Positions 12,020 to 22,384 of a stretch of 64,000 nucleotides of DNA are shown here, piece after piece. The translations under genes and the position numbers were made by a program. This stretch comes from Isoetes taiwanensis (taxonomy: Eukaryota; Streptophyta; Lycopodiopsida; Isoetales; Isoetaceae). The notes below the pieces were generated by a model. The model worked only from the letters and a program-made list of their open reading frames with translations. It made no database searches and was not told the origin of the DNA. Every line of letters starts with the position of its first letter. Within the stretch, counting starts at the first letter, position 1. The stretch spans positions 3,764,563 through 3,828,562 of the forward strand of contig JAJEKV010000020.1 in NCBI GenBank assembly GCA_021234155.1. Reading direction: 5' to 3'.

Positions 12020-15000
12020 TTATCTGCCCCGGTGTGTATTTTCAAGATTACAAAACAAGGTTTTCACTTGGCAATCCCGCGCAATGTGACCTGGCCTTCC
12101 ACAAGTATAACATAGTCCAGCACGTCCGTTTCCATTTCGGCACTCACGAGCAAAATGGCCAATCTGGAGAAACCAATAAATCAAATTAACTGTATGTGGA
12201 CATCACCTTCAACAGACAAAGCGTTGGGATAGTCTCAGAAAAAATGCATGACCTCAAAACTAATCTTTCCAACTACACCACAAATTTCACTAACTTCTTC
12301 ACACAGCCCCAGGCCTTCGTGATCTTTTACAAAGTTATACTCATGACTAACCTTTCCGCAGGTGTAACATTTGATGGCACTTGTTGCATCATTATGCCCC
12401 TGATATACATGATGGGAGTACGTTCTTCGCATCTGGGGGCCAAACGAATTGCCTGCTTCTCTCTCCCTTGCAGTAATGGCCTACATATTTGCTACAAATA
12501 TTATCACATATAGAACTTCTGAAATATGGAGTTTCTGCAACATTCCAATATAAAAATCAACCTGAGAAGATGAAACCACTTCTTCATTCCTGTTATCTTT
12601 CAGCGCAACAGTTATCCTCTAAAAACAGTATTCCCTAGTTAGTATAAATGTTACACAGTCAAATTATACCAAAAAGCAGCACCTCAAAAGATTCTCTAAT
12701 GTCCAACAACGGCTCAGGTTGGCAAGCTTTGTTATCTTCTTTCCTTCTATCATCTCCATGAAGAACTACAAGAACAAAGGTGAAGACTTAAATGATCAAA
12801 GACATCTGTTGTGCCTGTGTATAAAATTGCATTTAATGAAGATCTCCTTATGCTTGCACTTACTTAAGGGACCTTATACCTTTTCTCCTCACATCAGATT
12901 TTGTTGTAGCTCGTGTACGACGAGCATCAGCACCCCTGGCGTGTTTCTCTTCAAGGACTAACTTCCGTTTTCCTTCCTCCGGCCAGGGCTGCAAAAGGTT
13001 GCTCCAGATATTTAAATAACAGTCTTAAAAATGTCATAGATAGCATAACATTACCTGACGGTAAGTTCTAATGCGGTATAGGTTTCTTCCCTTTATTAGC
13101 AATGGATGCAAAGGATGCAATGCCTTGGAACCCTTGCTCCATAGGACTTCTATCTTGAAACCAAGCAATCAACAATTGAAATTGCCTAATGAATATACAC
13201 ACCTAGGTAGTCGGATCCTCTTTAGATCAACCAAGAAGAGACATAAATATTAATACTAGGCTTACAGTAAATGTATGTTGCTGCTTTGAGGCACCATAGC
13301 TTTCTTTCACAACTCGCCCTGCAATGACCCGCTCCCCAATAAAAGAACCTTTGGAACTTCTTGATGCCAGATCATATCTGAAGAACCATATTCATACCAT
13401 GTAATTAAAACCAGAATTTATAAGTACACACACATCAGCCAGAGAAGAGGAGTTCCCATGCAAATGGAGAGTTGTTGGTTTGCAACCATACAATGGGCAG
13501 CTAGTGATGCTAGACAACTATCATAATGAAAAGATGGGAGGTGGACTTTTAAGACATTCTCTTCTAACCAGATGCCCATCTACTTGATGAACAACTTTAA
13601 ATATATATGCCTTGTATAATACATTAAATACAAGTAATGTCTTAGAGTGTCTCCTTGAGCAGTTATTGTCAAAACCATGCAAGCTCCTTTACACAAACTC
13701 TTAGGACTGCGCATAGAGAAGTCGAGGCAAAGTAGAGTCCAATTACTTAAAACTGACATAAGCCTGTTGATATTAAATGGCAATAAAAGCCGGCCAGAAC
13801 TAGCTGGATAACTGGTCCCATATCTAGATTCTTTAAGCTTTTGTTGCTATACAGGATGCTGCCAATTTATAAAGGTTGAAGATGGAACCATTTGCTAGTA
13901 ACTGACACCTGATTGATTTAACTTATGGCTAGAACTAATATGCATATTATGTTAATGCACTTCAATGATTATTGGCCAGTACATGCAATGCATGAATAAT
14001 TTGCATCCTTTTTCTTGAACTGACATCTTCAGAATAACTTCATATTAAGGATGGCACTTGTTTAGTTTGATCTATTTGAAATACCATGCATATTACACCT
14101 ATTCACTCCAAGTTCAATGTGATTATTAATTATCATGTGCCTACATTGATTTTTCATCCATACGCACTCGCATTAAGCCCAACAAATACATAATCTGCAC
14201 CCAGAAATGATGTCTTCCAAACGTAAAAGAGTCAAAATCTCCCAAACATGCCTGAATGAAAGGTGAGCTAGACAACAGGGATAATTCCACTCCACTTAAT
14301 CCTCTTGGACAATAAACATCTTGTAAGTATTATAGAACTGATAAGTCCCACCAATTTTTTCCACCAACAGTCTTTTAGTTGCAAATTAGTGATCTTGAAT
14401 GTGATACACATAATGGTTGTAAGAAGCAGATTTTATAGACGCTATTTTCTAATTAGAAAAGGACAAGGAATGTAAACGACGAAGTTACCTTTCGTATACT
14501 TTTTGTGTAAAAAGAACGACATCATCCCGACAAACGTCGCCTTCAATACAAGACAGTTACAACTTTTGGTGAACTTCATTGTACAACCAGAAAAAATAAT
14601 AAGTGCCAAACCTGTACAATCTATAGTAAACGATGATTTTCCATATTTTTCTTCACCGCGCCCACTTTTAATTCTGTCATAATACCATTTGTTTCACTTG
14701 AGCAATAGAAATTGAACAGCATACCACCTTCAATAAAAAGGCAAATGATGACTGTGAATAGAAGTAATATGATACTCAATGTGTTCTTGAATGCGTTCAA
14801 TCAGAACTTTCTTTGTTCCTGTTAAGCGCAGCCTATGTTTCCGCAGATAAGCTTTGCACTGATCGATTTTCAGCCTTTCCAGATCACCACCTAACCTCAA
14901 TATGCCAACAATTTAACAATGGCCGCATGATCTAGAAATATGATTACAGGTACTTAGTGGTACCTTCAATAATTGATAGAGCTTCTTCGAGTAATATCTC

Positions 15001-15928
15001 GTCCTTTGGGCACAGAGATTTTATGTCAGAAATGTCGCTATCGACAGAACACATACTACTTTCTGTGTCACAATCAGTGTCATCATCATCCTCATTGATT
15101 TCACTGCAGTCACATGACACAAATGCAAATTATGAGGGCAACATACTTCTGACAGCTAAATCAGAATTGAAAATATCTTGTCAACAAATTAAAAGTCCCA
15201 CTGTACAAAAGCATAGGTAGCAATTTAAAAATAGTAGGGATGTATTAGAATTTTATCGGTAGCCTTTTTATGATAAACAGATGAAGAAAAACACACTCAT
15301 GCCAAGCTTCCATAGGTTATTGCTCTATTTTAATATAGGCATAAAACACAAATTGAGACTACCTCGGACGTTCCTGGTCCTGATTTTTTCTAGTAACCAT
15401 AATGAAGAGAACTGCATGCAACCCATTTGGCAGCCCAAGGTCCATAGACATCTCCTGCATCAATTTTCCATAAATCAATTAAAATTGGATGACAAACACG
15501 TAGGAATTCTGTTATTATAACATTACATTGAGGTCCCTGCTTGAGTAGTGCAAGTCATCTGCAGGAGAACGGACGACTATATTGGCAGGAATACTTATTT
15601 CTTTCTCATCAAGTTTTATCACTAGAAATGACACTCATTGTATCAGCATATCTATGGCATCGATGTAAAAAACCCAATAATTTCCACTTACCTACAGAAC
15701 TGATTGCATTTTTTCCCTTTGAAGGACAATGTTCTGCAACTTGAAGGAAAAAACTATCATTTTCATTTTACTTTAATTTACTCACAGCGTTGTCAAAAAC
15801 CATGAATTTGAATACGGTGCACAGCTCTTGTAGGAACTTAGCTACCTGTCATCAGAAATACTAGTTTACTTACCTGTGTTGCCATCGAGGATCGAGAGCA
15901 TGGAGTTGAGGTCTAGCCTTGTCTCCAT
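12020..15928 (-). CDS. SAP-domain protein with two C-terminal CCHC zinc knuckles, 16 exons
   Basis: Rebuilt from splice sites, 5' to 3': 15874-15928, 15786-15841, 15692-15733, 15527-15558, 15363-15454, 14964-15103, 14776-14890, 14612-14673, 14489-14540, 13266-13377, 13055-13153, 12880-12988, 12683-12765, 12562-12618, 12352-12480, 12020-12163; about 459 residues. Order: [13 protein letters not shown]; acidic stretch [14 protein letters not shown] (about 93-110); SAP motif (about 140-177, [19 protein letters not shown]); a conserved plant block (about 195-325) with [11 protein letters not shown] and [10 protein letters not shown]; then [14 protein letters not shown], split across an intron, and [17 protein letters not shown] domains bind DNA or RNA ends and scaffold regions, and CCHC knuckles bind single-stranded nucleic acid, so a nuclear nucleic-acid-binding role is inferred. 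Exons 3 to 16 join in phase. The exon 2 to 3 junction is off by one base, so that boundary is wrong or there is a sequence error or lesion. The middle block resembles plant 'zinc finger CCCH domain protein 62'-like proteins, from memory. Confidence 0.8.
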
Positions 15929-16082
15929 ATTACGCCCAAATGTGAGGAAGCTTTCCCGCTGTTCTACGATTGGTTTCTGAGTTTAAATATTCCCTCCTTT
16001 ACTTTTGGCGTTTATTAACTTAAGGTAAAATTTTGAGTCCTCTAAAAAGGCCCCGTCAATAAAATACCACTCTTTTTTTTTA

Positions 16083-16263
16083 GGGAAAACTACCAAACTA
16101 CCCCTATGAGTTTGTGTAATTACCAAAATGCCCTTATGAGTTTCAAAATTACCAAAGTGCCCTTGTGTATAGAAGGTGTGTGGGGGCATTTTGGTAATTT
16201 TGAAACTCATAAGGGCATTTTGGTAATTACACAAACTCATAGGGGTAGTTTGGTAGTTTTCCC
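16083..16263. repeat. Inverted repeat, ~80-bp arms, 20-bp loop
   Basis: The left arm 16083-16162 (GGGAAAACTACCAAACTACC...) is almost perfectly complementary to the right arm 16183-16263, with a loop around TGTGTATAGAAGGTGTGTGG. Each arm is itself built of about 30-bp sub-repeats with the core TACCAAAATGCCCTTATGAG. The structure lies about 155 bp upstream of the SAP gene ATG. It could be a foldback MITE or the template of a hairpin RNA. No target duplication was recognised. Confidence 0.9.
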
Positions 16264-16689
16264 TTTTAAGTGCTAGGTAACCGGCCGGAAACCCCGAAAT
16301 CCGGCCGGCTACCAAACGTAAACCGGCGGTTAGGGGAAATTCCGGTCTTGTTTCCCGGCATTTTTCATGTTTCTTGTTTCTTGTTTCTGCTGCATTCCCT
16401 GTTCAAGATCATTCGGCATTTCCTGTTTCTTGAGGATAGAGAAGGAAATGGGGTTTATTGAAAATGGATTTGCCTAATCTGAGAAGCTGTGGAGGGCAAT
16501 CATCCAAGCAGCTAGCGATGGAGACGTGTGTGGGAAAACAACGGCTAGTAAAAGACAAACGATGGGAAAATTTTCCAGACCTGGTGCATGAAAGAAGGGT
16601 ATGAACGGCAGATCTGACTACTGGGCAGAAGGATTAAGCCGATTGAAGCGGTTATCTTGTCTCAAGAACAGGGGATCTGGCCGGCTCAG

Positions 16690-16862
16690 GGGATCTGCCG
16701 AATGCTCTTGAACGGGGAGTTGCCCTGAATGCTCTTGAACATGGAATGCTCTTGAACAGGAAATGCCGAATGATCTTGAATGATCTTGAATGATCTTGAA
16801 TGCTCTTGAATGATCTTGAATGCTCTTGAATGCTCTTGCCGAATGATCTCGCTGAATGATTT
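16690..16862. repeat. 10-bp minisatellite, TGATCTTGAA / TGCTCTTGAA
   Basis: Between 16768 and 16840 the decamer TGATCTTGAA and its variant TGCTCTTGAA repeat head-to-tail about seven times. Scattered degenerate units (GAATGCTCTTGAAC) reach back to about 16690. On the minus strand this spells a low-complexity SIQDHSRAF-type peptide in two overlapping frames, which I take as a by-product of the repeat and not a gene. Confidence 0.85.
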
Positions 16863-17551
16863 GTCGGATGCACTGCCCTGCGCTGCCGCTCAAATGAAAT
16901 GGGAAAATAGAGTCCTCGAGCTATGGCGGCTCTGTAAGCGGCGCCACCAAAGACAGATAAACCAAAAATTACCGAAATAAATAAATGGGGAATATTCGAG
17001 GAATGTCCCCTAAACGGCGGTTTACATTTTAAGAACTCTAAAAATGACCTTTTCGGATTCCAACCTCGAAAGTGCACATTGCAGCAGCGCCTAACAGATT
17101 TTGCCCTCAACTTGCAGTAGGGAAGCTCGCATTCTGAAGTCTCATTTTAATTTGTAATCATTCCAACAGCATGGACGCGTTTAGGATAATGGGAGCTAGC
17201 CAAGGATCTGGTGAGTGGTCGATCTGTCAGTCAATGCATGCTTCCCGATGTGCATTCGACAGAATTTGCATTTGTTCTTAGCTATAGATGACCTCTAAAG
17301 CCTAAGAATCTTAGCCATTAACGAACGAACACTAATCATGTTGATTAGATTAGTTAGATTAGATTTGTTATTTCTGTTATTTTGATTTATTCTATTGTAT
17401 TATGATGGATGATATCCTTGTTTCGCACCTCTAGTGCTTGGGGAAGGGGGTTAGAGATCTAGAAGCTATGAATATCCTAGTGATAGACGTCATTAATTCC
17501 CATTAATATGCGGCCTGCGCATAAGAGCACACCCGGTTGTGGATGACGGGG
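16863..17551. other. Unassigned stretch with one possible first exon
   Basis: No clear gene. At 17171-17210 on the plus strand an ATG followed by GACGCGTTTAGGATAATG runs in frame to a good donor (GGATCTG|GTGAGT), encoding MDAFRIMGASQGSG. No continuing exon was recognised before the retroelement sequence begins near 17550, so the first exon is speculative. The rest is AT-rich and featureless. Confidence 0.2.
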
Positions 17552-18481
17552 CTAGACCCACTGACAAGAAAAGATTGTCCGGCTATAGTCAATCCCTTGG
17601 CATGTAGCGTCTATTGGAAGAATGTTGTGGGCTAGGCCTAATACCTTGCGACTGCGTGTGGACAAGGTATTGGCTCGACACTTGCTAGGTGGTGCGATGT
17701 CGGCCTCAATGAGGTTCAAGTCGTGTACGTGCATATATGGGAGAACCGAGACCCTCTAGCTGAGTGTCAGATTTATGTGCCTTGCCCGTCCCCGCCATTG
17801 GCCCTAGCGCACTGCTTTGGCCATTATGCTTCGATGCTCTTTGAAGACTGCCTCTATTACTTTTGCAGTAACTCGATACGTGTCTTTGTTAGGTTTCTCT
17901 GCTACCCCTATCAGCCTAACGTCATGTTTAATTCTATTCTGTTCTTCAAATTCCATGATGTGCGGTTTTATTCTATCAAAGGATTCCCATGCATCTAACT
18001 CAACATTCACCTTTTCTAAATCAACCAACCTCTGCATGATCTTGGCCTTTTCTTCTTCAATTTCGTTTATCCTTCGTTGCATCTCCTCACTTGTCCTCTC
18101 GACCCCTTGTATCCTGATATCCATGCTGGATATGGCTATCTTGTTGCGATTAGCCATTTCCGCCAACGTATTGAGTGCGTCCATGCTTGAGATTCTGGCT
18201 TCTAGCTGCTTATTCATCTAGGCTAGGAAGTCCTTGAGGTCTTGCTGGCTCACTGGTGCTCTTGCTGTATCCCCCCTCTTCTGTTGGCCGAGACTGGTGT
18301 GATCCGCCATCGAGCCTTGGGTGTAGTTTTCAGTGGCGATTTTCCTCCAGCTGACTGCGATAAAGCTTTCCTCTTGGTATCTTTGCATTTCCTCCATACG
18401 ATATATTCTGCCACCTAAACGGTACCTTATTTGAAAAATCCCTGGCGCGGAATTTAAATTAGTCATAATTATTCTGTCCAC
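17552..18481 (-). pseudogene. Coiled-coil ORF resembling a LINE ORF1, interrupted by a stop
   Basis: Two minus-strand frames are in phase: 18481-18221 ends ..KDFLA, then TAG at 18218-18220, then MNKQLEARIS... to 17804. The second part is a heptad-rich coiled coil (EEMQRRINEIEEEKAKIMQR). It is followed by HDVRLIGVAEKPNKD, which resembles the RNA-recognition part of LINE ORF1 proteins (pattern N-x-R-x-x-G-x-x-E). A further decayed piece lies at 17734-17552. It lies 3' of the LINE reverse transcriptase at 20-21 kb on the same strand, the wrong order for one element, so it is probably a separate insertion. A non-LINE coiled-coil protein is possible. Confidence 0.45.
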
Positions 18482-19628
18482 CTCTCTGTATAATGGGGTT
18501 GAGAGGAAAGAGCATCAATCACATTATATGTTTGATTAGGCCATGAAAGCATAATGATTGGAGAATTTTATGAATGCATCCCTCATTTCCAAGAAGACTG
18601 AAATGCAAACATTACTTAGCCGCATATATTTGATTGGTTAAATTAAATAGTGCTTGGTTATATGGTCTTATCAAATGTGATCATGTATGTCTTATACATG
18701 AGAGGTAGTGGTGTTCAGTATGGGAGAACATACACATTTGGTATTTGATGCATATCAATGAACATATTTAATAGTCTAGTGATTCCTTCAGAGCAATTGA
18801 CTTCAAAAATAAAGGTAGTATCAACAATAGTCAAAACGTAAGTTATTGGCCTCATACTTATGAATTGTCACCTATAAGTGTACCCTCTAGAAACTCACCC
18901 TAATAATGGTCTAATGCTAATTCGCCCTAATATAGGTCTAATGCTAATTCACGCACGTATCCTTGAGAAATACATCATAATATAGGTCTAATGCTTCATG
19001 CAATAAATAAAAAGAGAACATCTATTCAATGTCTATTCAAGCATAGTTTTGTGCTTATTTCTTGAAAAAGTGTAGTCATTAGCGCTACGTCGAATTCACA
19101 TTCGTAGTAAATAAGAAACACATTTATTCAATGTCTATCAAAGTCAGTCAATGCTTATGGCCTATTTGTTTTCATTACTTATTGATAAAGTTGGTTCTGA
19201 AATAGCTAATAATGTTGCATGCTGCTTCCAGTCCAGTAATCCATGCATTCTATATTAAATAAATTCCTCAAACACTCTTTCCACATTGTTACAATGCAGT
19301 TATCTCCACTACATATATGCTTTAAATATTCATTCAGCGATGGACGTACTGCAATAGCTAGATAAACATGCACTATTCCAAAAGAAATATTGAAAAGTGA
19401 ATGTGATGTATACCTTTGGAGTGGAATTGTTTGAGCAAAAAATGCACATGGGATTTGTTGATGTGGAGCTACAACTATAGTACATGTTGGATAAATTTCA
19501 AAGGTGCAAACATAACAAACAAAATGGAGTGCGCTCAATATGTAGCTAAAATGGATTCTTAGATTGCAAGAATGTAGTGAACTGTATTACTTGAGTATTA
19601 AAATTGCAAAGAGAATGCTATGAATGTT
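18482..19628. other. AT-rich spacer, no gene recognised
   Basis: Short direct repeats of TAATATAGGTCTAATGC occur near 18890-18990, but no coding or RNA feature was supported. The 19206-19538 minus-strand frame has no recognisable family features and is not called. Confidence 0.4.
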
Positions 19629-21405
19629 ATTTATTTTATTTTATTTTATTTTATTTTATTTTATTAATCAAGCCATTTAGGCCCCCAGGCCTCTATGGCA
19701 AAAAAAGATTACAAATTAGTACTTTGGCACTTAATTCAGAGCGCCTTCAATATCAAAATCTCTCATAAGAGTGAAAAGCTCAATTATGTCTTCTCTTTCT
19801 TTCAAAAGATCTCTAAAATATGAATACAAAGTATGTGCAGGCAAAAGAAAAAGTTCACCAAGTGTTAAGGCTATAATACCATAACGAGCCCTTACCTGTT
19901 CGTATGCTGTGCATTTCAAGAGTGTGTTCTTCATCTTCAATAGCTGGTTCTAAACAACTTGGACAAAACCGCTCCTCATGGGGTGTGTCATCCCACCTAC
20001 CAGTCTCAATTCACGAGTTATGAGATGATAATCTCATTTGCGAAATAAGCATGCGTTTCTTCCTGCTGATACATGAGAGTAGATAAGGCTGCTCTTTATA
20101 CTCTGTCAGATCGTTTATATTAGTCAAGTAAAACTTCTTTTTCACATCCTTATCTTCGTCTACTTGCCAAAGTTTGCGGATCGCCCGTGCAGCCACATAA
20201 TCATGTATTTCTTCAAATTTCTGGGATAACGGCCAATTGTCATCACCAAGCCATTTCCTTGCCCATCTCTTGACATCGGCATACCAACCTTTTGTGCTGT
20301 GCATAAGGGCTTGGTAAGGTAACCGGTCAGTGTCCATATCTAGAACTCTGTTGACAAATGAAATAGTTCTGCACAATGCCTCTACCTCAAGAGGTAGCAG
20401 ACCTGTTTCAGCCAACATCATGCAATAAGGAGTTTGTACCTTGACTCCCAATTCACCTATCAAGAATCTTTTTTGGATCTTTTCTAGATCGCTCCACCCC
20501 TTTAAAGACAAGCCTGGCCCCCAAACTGGGCTTCCATAAAGAACCACTGTCTTAACTTGTATCCCAAAAAAGAGTTTCTTCAGTCGCCAATGTTCAAACT
20601 TATTAATTTTACACTGATTCATCATACTGTAAAATGCTCTGAGACCACCTGATGCACGTTTCTGGGCTGCCAATGTCCACTTATAATTATTTGACACTTC
20701 AATTCCTAAATACTTATAATTAGTGATCTGTTCAAGTGGAGCACCACCTACATAAAATTCTGTGGTATCCCGGCCCCCTATCACCATTATCTTTGATTTA
20801 TCGGGATTTACCCTCATGCTTTTTTCTTCATAAAAACCACATAATACATCTAGGTGACGCTGCAGGCCAGCTGGGTTCTTTGAAATTAATACAATATCAT
20901 CAGCAAAAAGCAGAAGCTGCAAAGCATACCTTCCCAAATGGGCTCCTAATCCTCCAAGCCTCGTCATCCAATTTTCTAGTTCATCTATGAACAATCCAAA
21001 AAGAGTTGGAGAACAGGGACAGCCTTGCTTGACCCCGATCGTATTCTGCACTTTTTCTGGCCCTGTAAATGGAAAAGATAGTTCTACTAGCACCCTATCA
21101 TATAAGCACGCAACTGCATGACGAAGTTCCTCTGGAACTTGTAGCATTTCCAATCTACACCCAAGATCCTTCCTCTTAACTGTATCAAAGGCCTTGGTAA
21201 GATCTATAAAAGCAAGATATCTTTTATTACCGGCACCCTTACCACTTTCAGATAATACTCTCAGAGTAACTAGATGGTCCAAAGTAGAGTGATCAGTTCT
21301 AAAACCTGCTTGACTAAAGGCCCGAATATCATTTTCATCTGCCCATAAGGACAATTTCCGTTCTAGCATAGACGCAAATAATTTAGCAAATACATATAAT
21401 CTCTG
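19629..21405 (-). mobile_element. LINE retrotransposon, 5'-truncated
   Basis: The element reads on the minus strand. Its 3' end carries a pentanucleotide tail, seen on the plus strand as (TTTTA)n at 19629-19665, which is typical of plant LINE tails. The open frame begins abruptly near 21405 with VFAKLFASMLERK, in the middle of the finger region of reverse transcriptase. Endonuclease and upstream parts are absent, as expected from incomplete target-primed reverse transcription. No flanking target-site duplication was found. Confidence 0.8.
19731..21405 (-). pseudogene. LINE ORF2 fragment: reverse transcriptase plus C-terminal zinc finger
   Basis: Reverse transcriptase motifs in order on the minus strand: QAGFRTDHSTLDH, AFIDLTKAFDTV (first catalytic Asp), VKQGCPCSPTLFGLFIDELE, LLLFADDIVLIS (catalytic FADD), NYKYLGIEV, then a long C-terminal region. 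The 452-codon frame ends at a TGA near 20011 (SSHNS*). Directly after it, in the same frame, comes IETGRWDDTPHEERFCPSCL, the expected continuation with a CPxC zinc finger. A one-base shift near 19930 then leads into HTLLKCTAYEQV. So there are two lesions, a probable CGA to TGA stop and a frameshift, in an otherwise recent-looking copy. The core polymerase motifs are intact, but the missing N-terminal half means it cannot move on its own. Confidence 0.88.
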
Positions 21406-21547
21406 TAGCAGTGATTGTTGATGCGAGTGGTGTTCGATGTCTGGCTATTACATGTGAGATGTAGATTCTGTCTTTTTTTGTCCGTGTCCACTTTAAAAGA
21501 AAGATACAATGTTTTTTCTTCTCCACATTTCTTGCCAGTAGAGCTCT
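21383..21547 (-). pseudogene. 3' part of an ORF split by the CACTA insertion
   Basis: Minus-strand frame beginning AGA GCT CTA CTG (R-ALLARNVEKKKH) and ending ..TITATEIICIC. Its first codon AGA is the target duplication of the CACTA element. It continues in phase the ORF on the other side (30209-30571), whose last pre-insertion residues are PTEYICR. The join therefore restores one reading frame. After about 54 codons it runs into the LINE boundary near 21405-21383. The function is unknown. Confidence 0.6.
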
Positions 21548-21588
21548 CACTACAAGAGAACAGTGGTTTATTGTCACTTTTTTTGTCA
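21548..21588 (+). repeat. CACTA left terminal inverted repeat
   Basis: Reads CACTACAAGAGAACAGTGG, then TTTATTGTCAC, a T-run and GTCA. It pairs with 30168-30208 with about three mismatches. TCT lies immediately outside. Confidence 0.93.
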
Positions 21589-22300
21589 GTAAAATAACGT
21601 GTCAAAAAACTGATACAAAAGTGACAATAACCGTGACAAAATTAGTGACATCCAAATGACAATAGATATGACAATGGAGAGCCACAATAGTGACAAAAAA
21701 AAGTGACAAAATGATGACTATCATATGACACTAGACTGACATGGTTCTGACAAAACCGTATGTCAAGAATGTGACAATAAATTGACTTAATAATGATACA
21801 AATAGTGACAAAAAAAAGCGACAAAATGATGACTATCATATGACACTAGACTGACATGGTTCTGACAAAACCGTATGTCAAGAATGTGACAATAAATTGA
21901 CCTAATAATGACAAAAATAGTGCCAAAAAACCGACAAAATGATGACTATCATATGACACTAGACTGACATGGTTCTGACAAAAGCATATGTCAAGAATGT
22001 GACAATAAACTGACTTAATAATGACGAAAATAGTGACAAAAAAATGATATAAATCTGACTATAACGTACCATTTGGATGACAAAATTGTGACCATAGATT
22101 GATATAGTTTTGACAAAAGTATTTGCCAGAAATGTGACAATAGACTGACTTTATAATAACAAAAGTAGTGACAAAGAAATGATATAAATACTATCACAAT
22201 ATGCCAATGAAATGACCCAAATGTGACAAAAGAGTGAGAATAAGTGACAAAAAAGTGACAATAAGTGAGTGTAAAGTGACAATAAAGTGACTTTGTAGAT
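21589..22300. repeat. CACTA subterminal repeats, left side
   Basis: Dozens of short GTGACAAAA, GTGACAATA and TGACAT motifs lie at close spacing. Superimposed are three tandem copies of a block of about 120-130 bp, from about 21690 to 22015, each with GATGACTATCATATGACACT and GACTGACATGGTTCTGACAA. Motifs of this kind are the binding sites of the element's own DNA-binding protein in well-studied CACTA transposons. Confidence 0.88.
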
Positions 22301-22384
22301 GATTTGATAAAAGTGTCTTCAAGAATGTAAAGATACCATCAACCATCTCCTTCATGCTCATCATTGAGCTCTAATGCGATAGTA

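Noticed and set aside
12235-12432. Separate 65-codon zinc-finger protein on the minus strand
   Set aside because: It is exon 15 of the SAP gene read past its donor into the intron; the second half of the knuckle lies in exon 16.
16618-17110. Two overlapping 91- and 152-codon minus-strand frames
   Set aside because: They run through the 10-bp minisatellite and carry repeat-driven peptide patterns only.
17804-18481. Assigning the coiled-coil ORF and the LINE RT at 20 kb to one element
   Set aside because: On the minus strand the ORF1-like part would lie 3' of the RT and beyond the LINE's poly(TTTTA) tail.
21589-22300. CRISPR-like regularly spaced repeats
   Set aside because: The short TGACA motifs are irregularly spaced and belong to the CACTA subterminal region of a plant genome.
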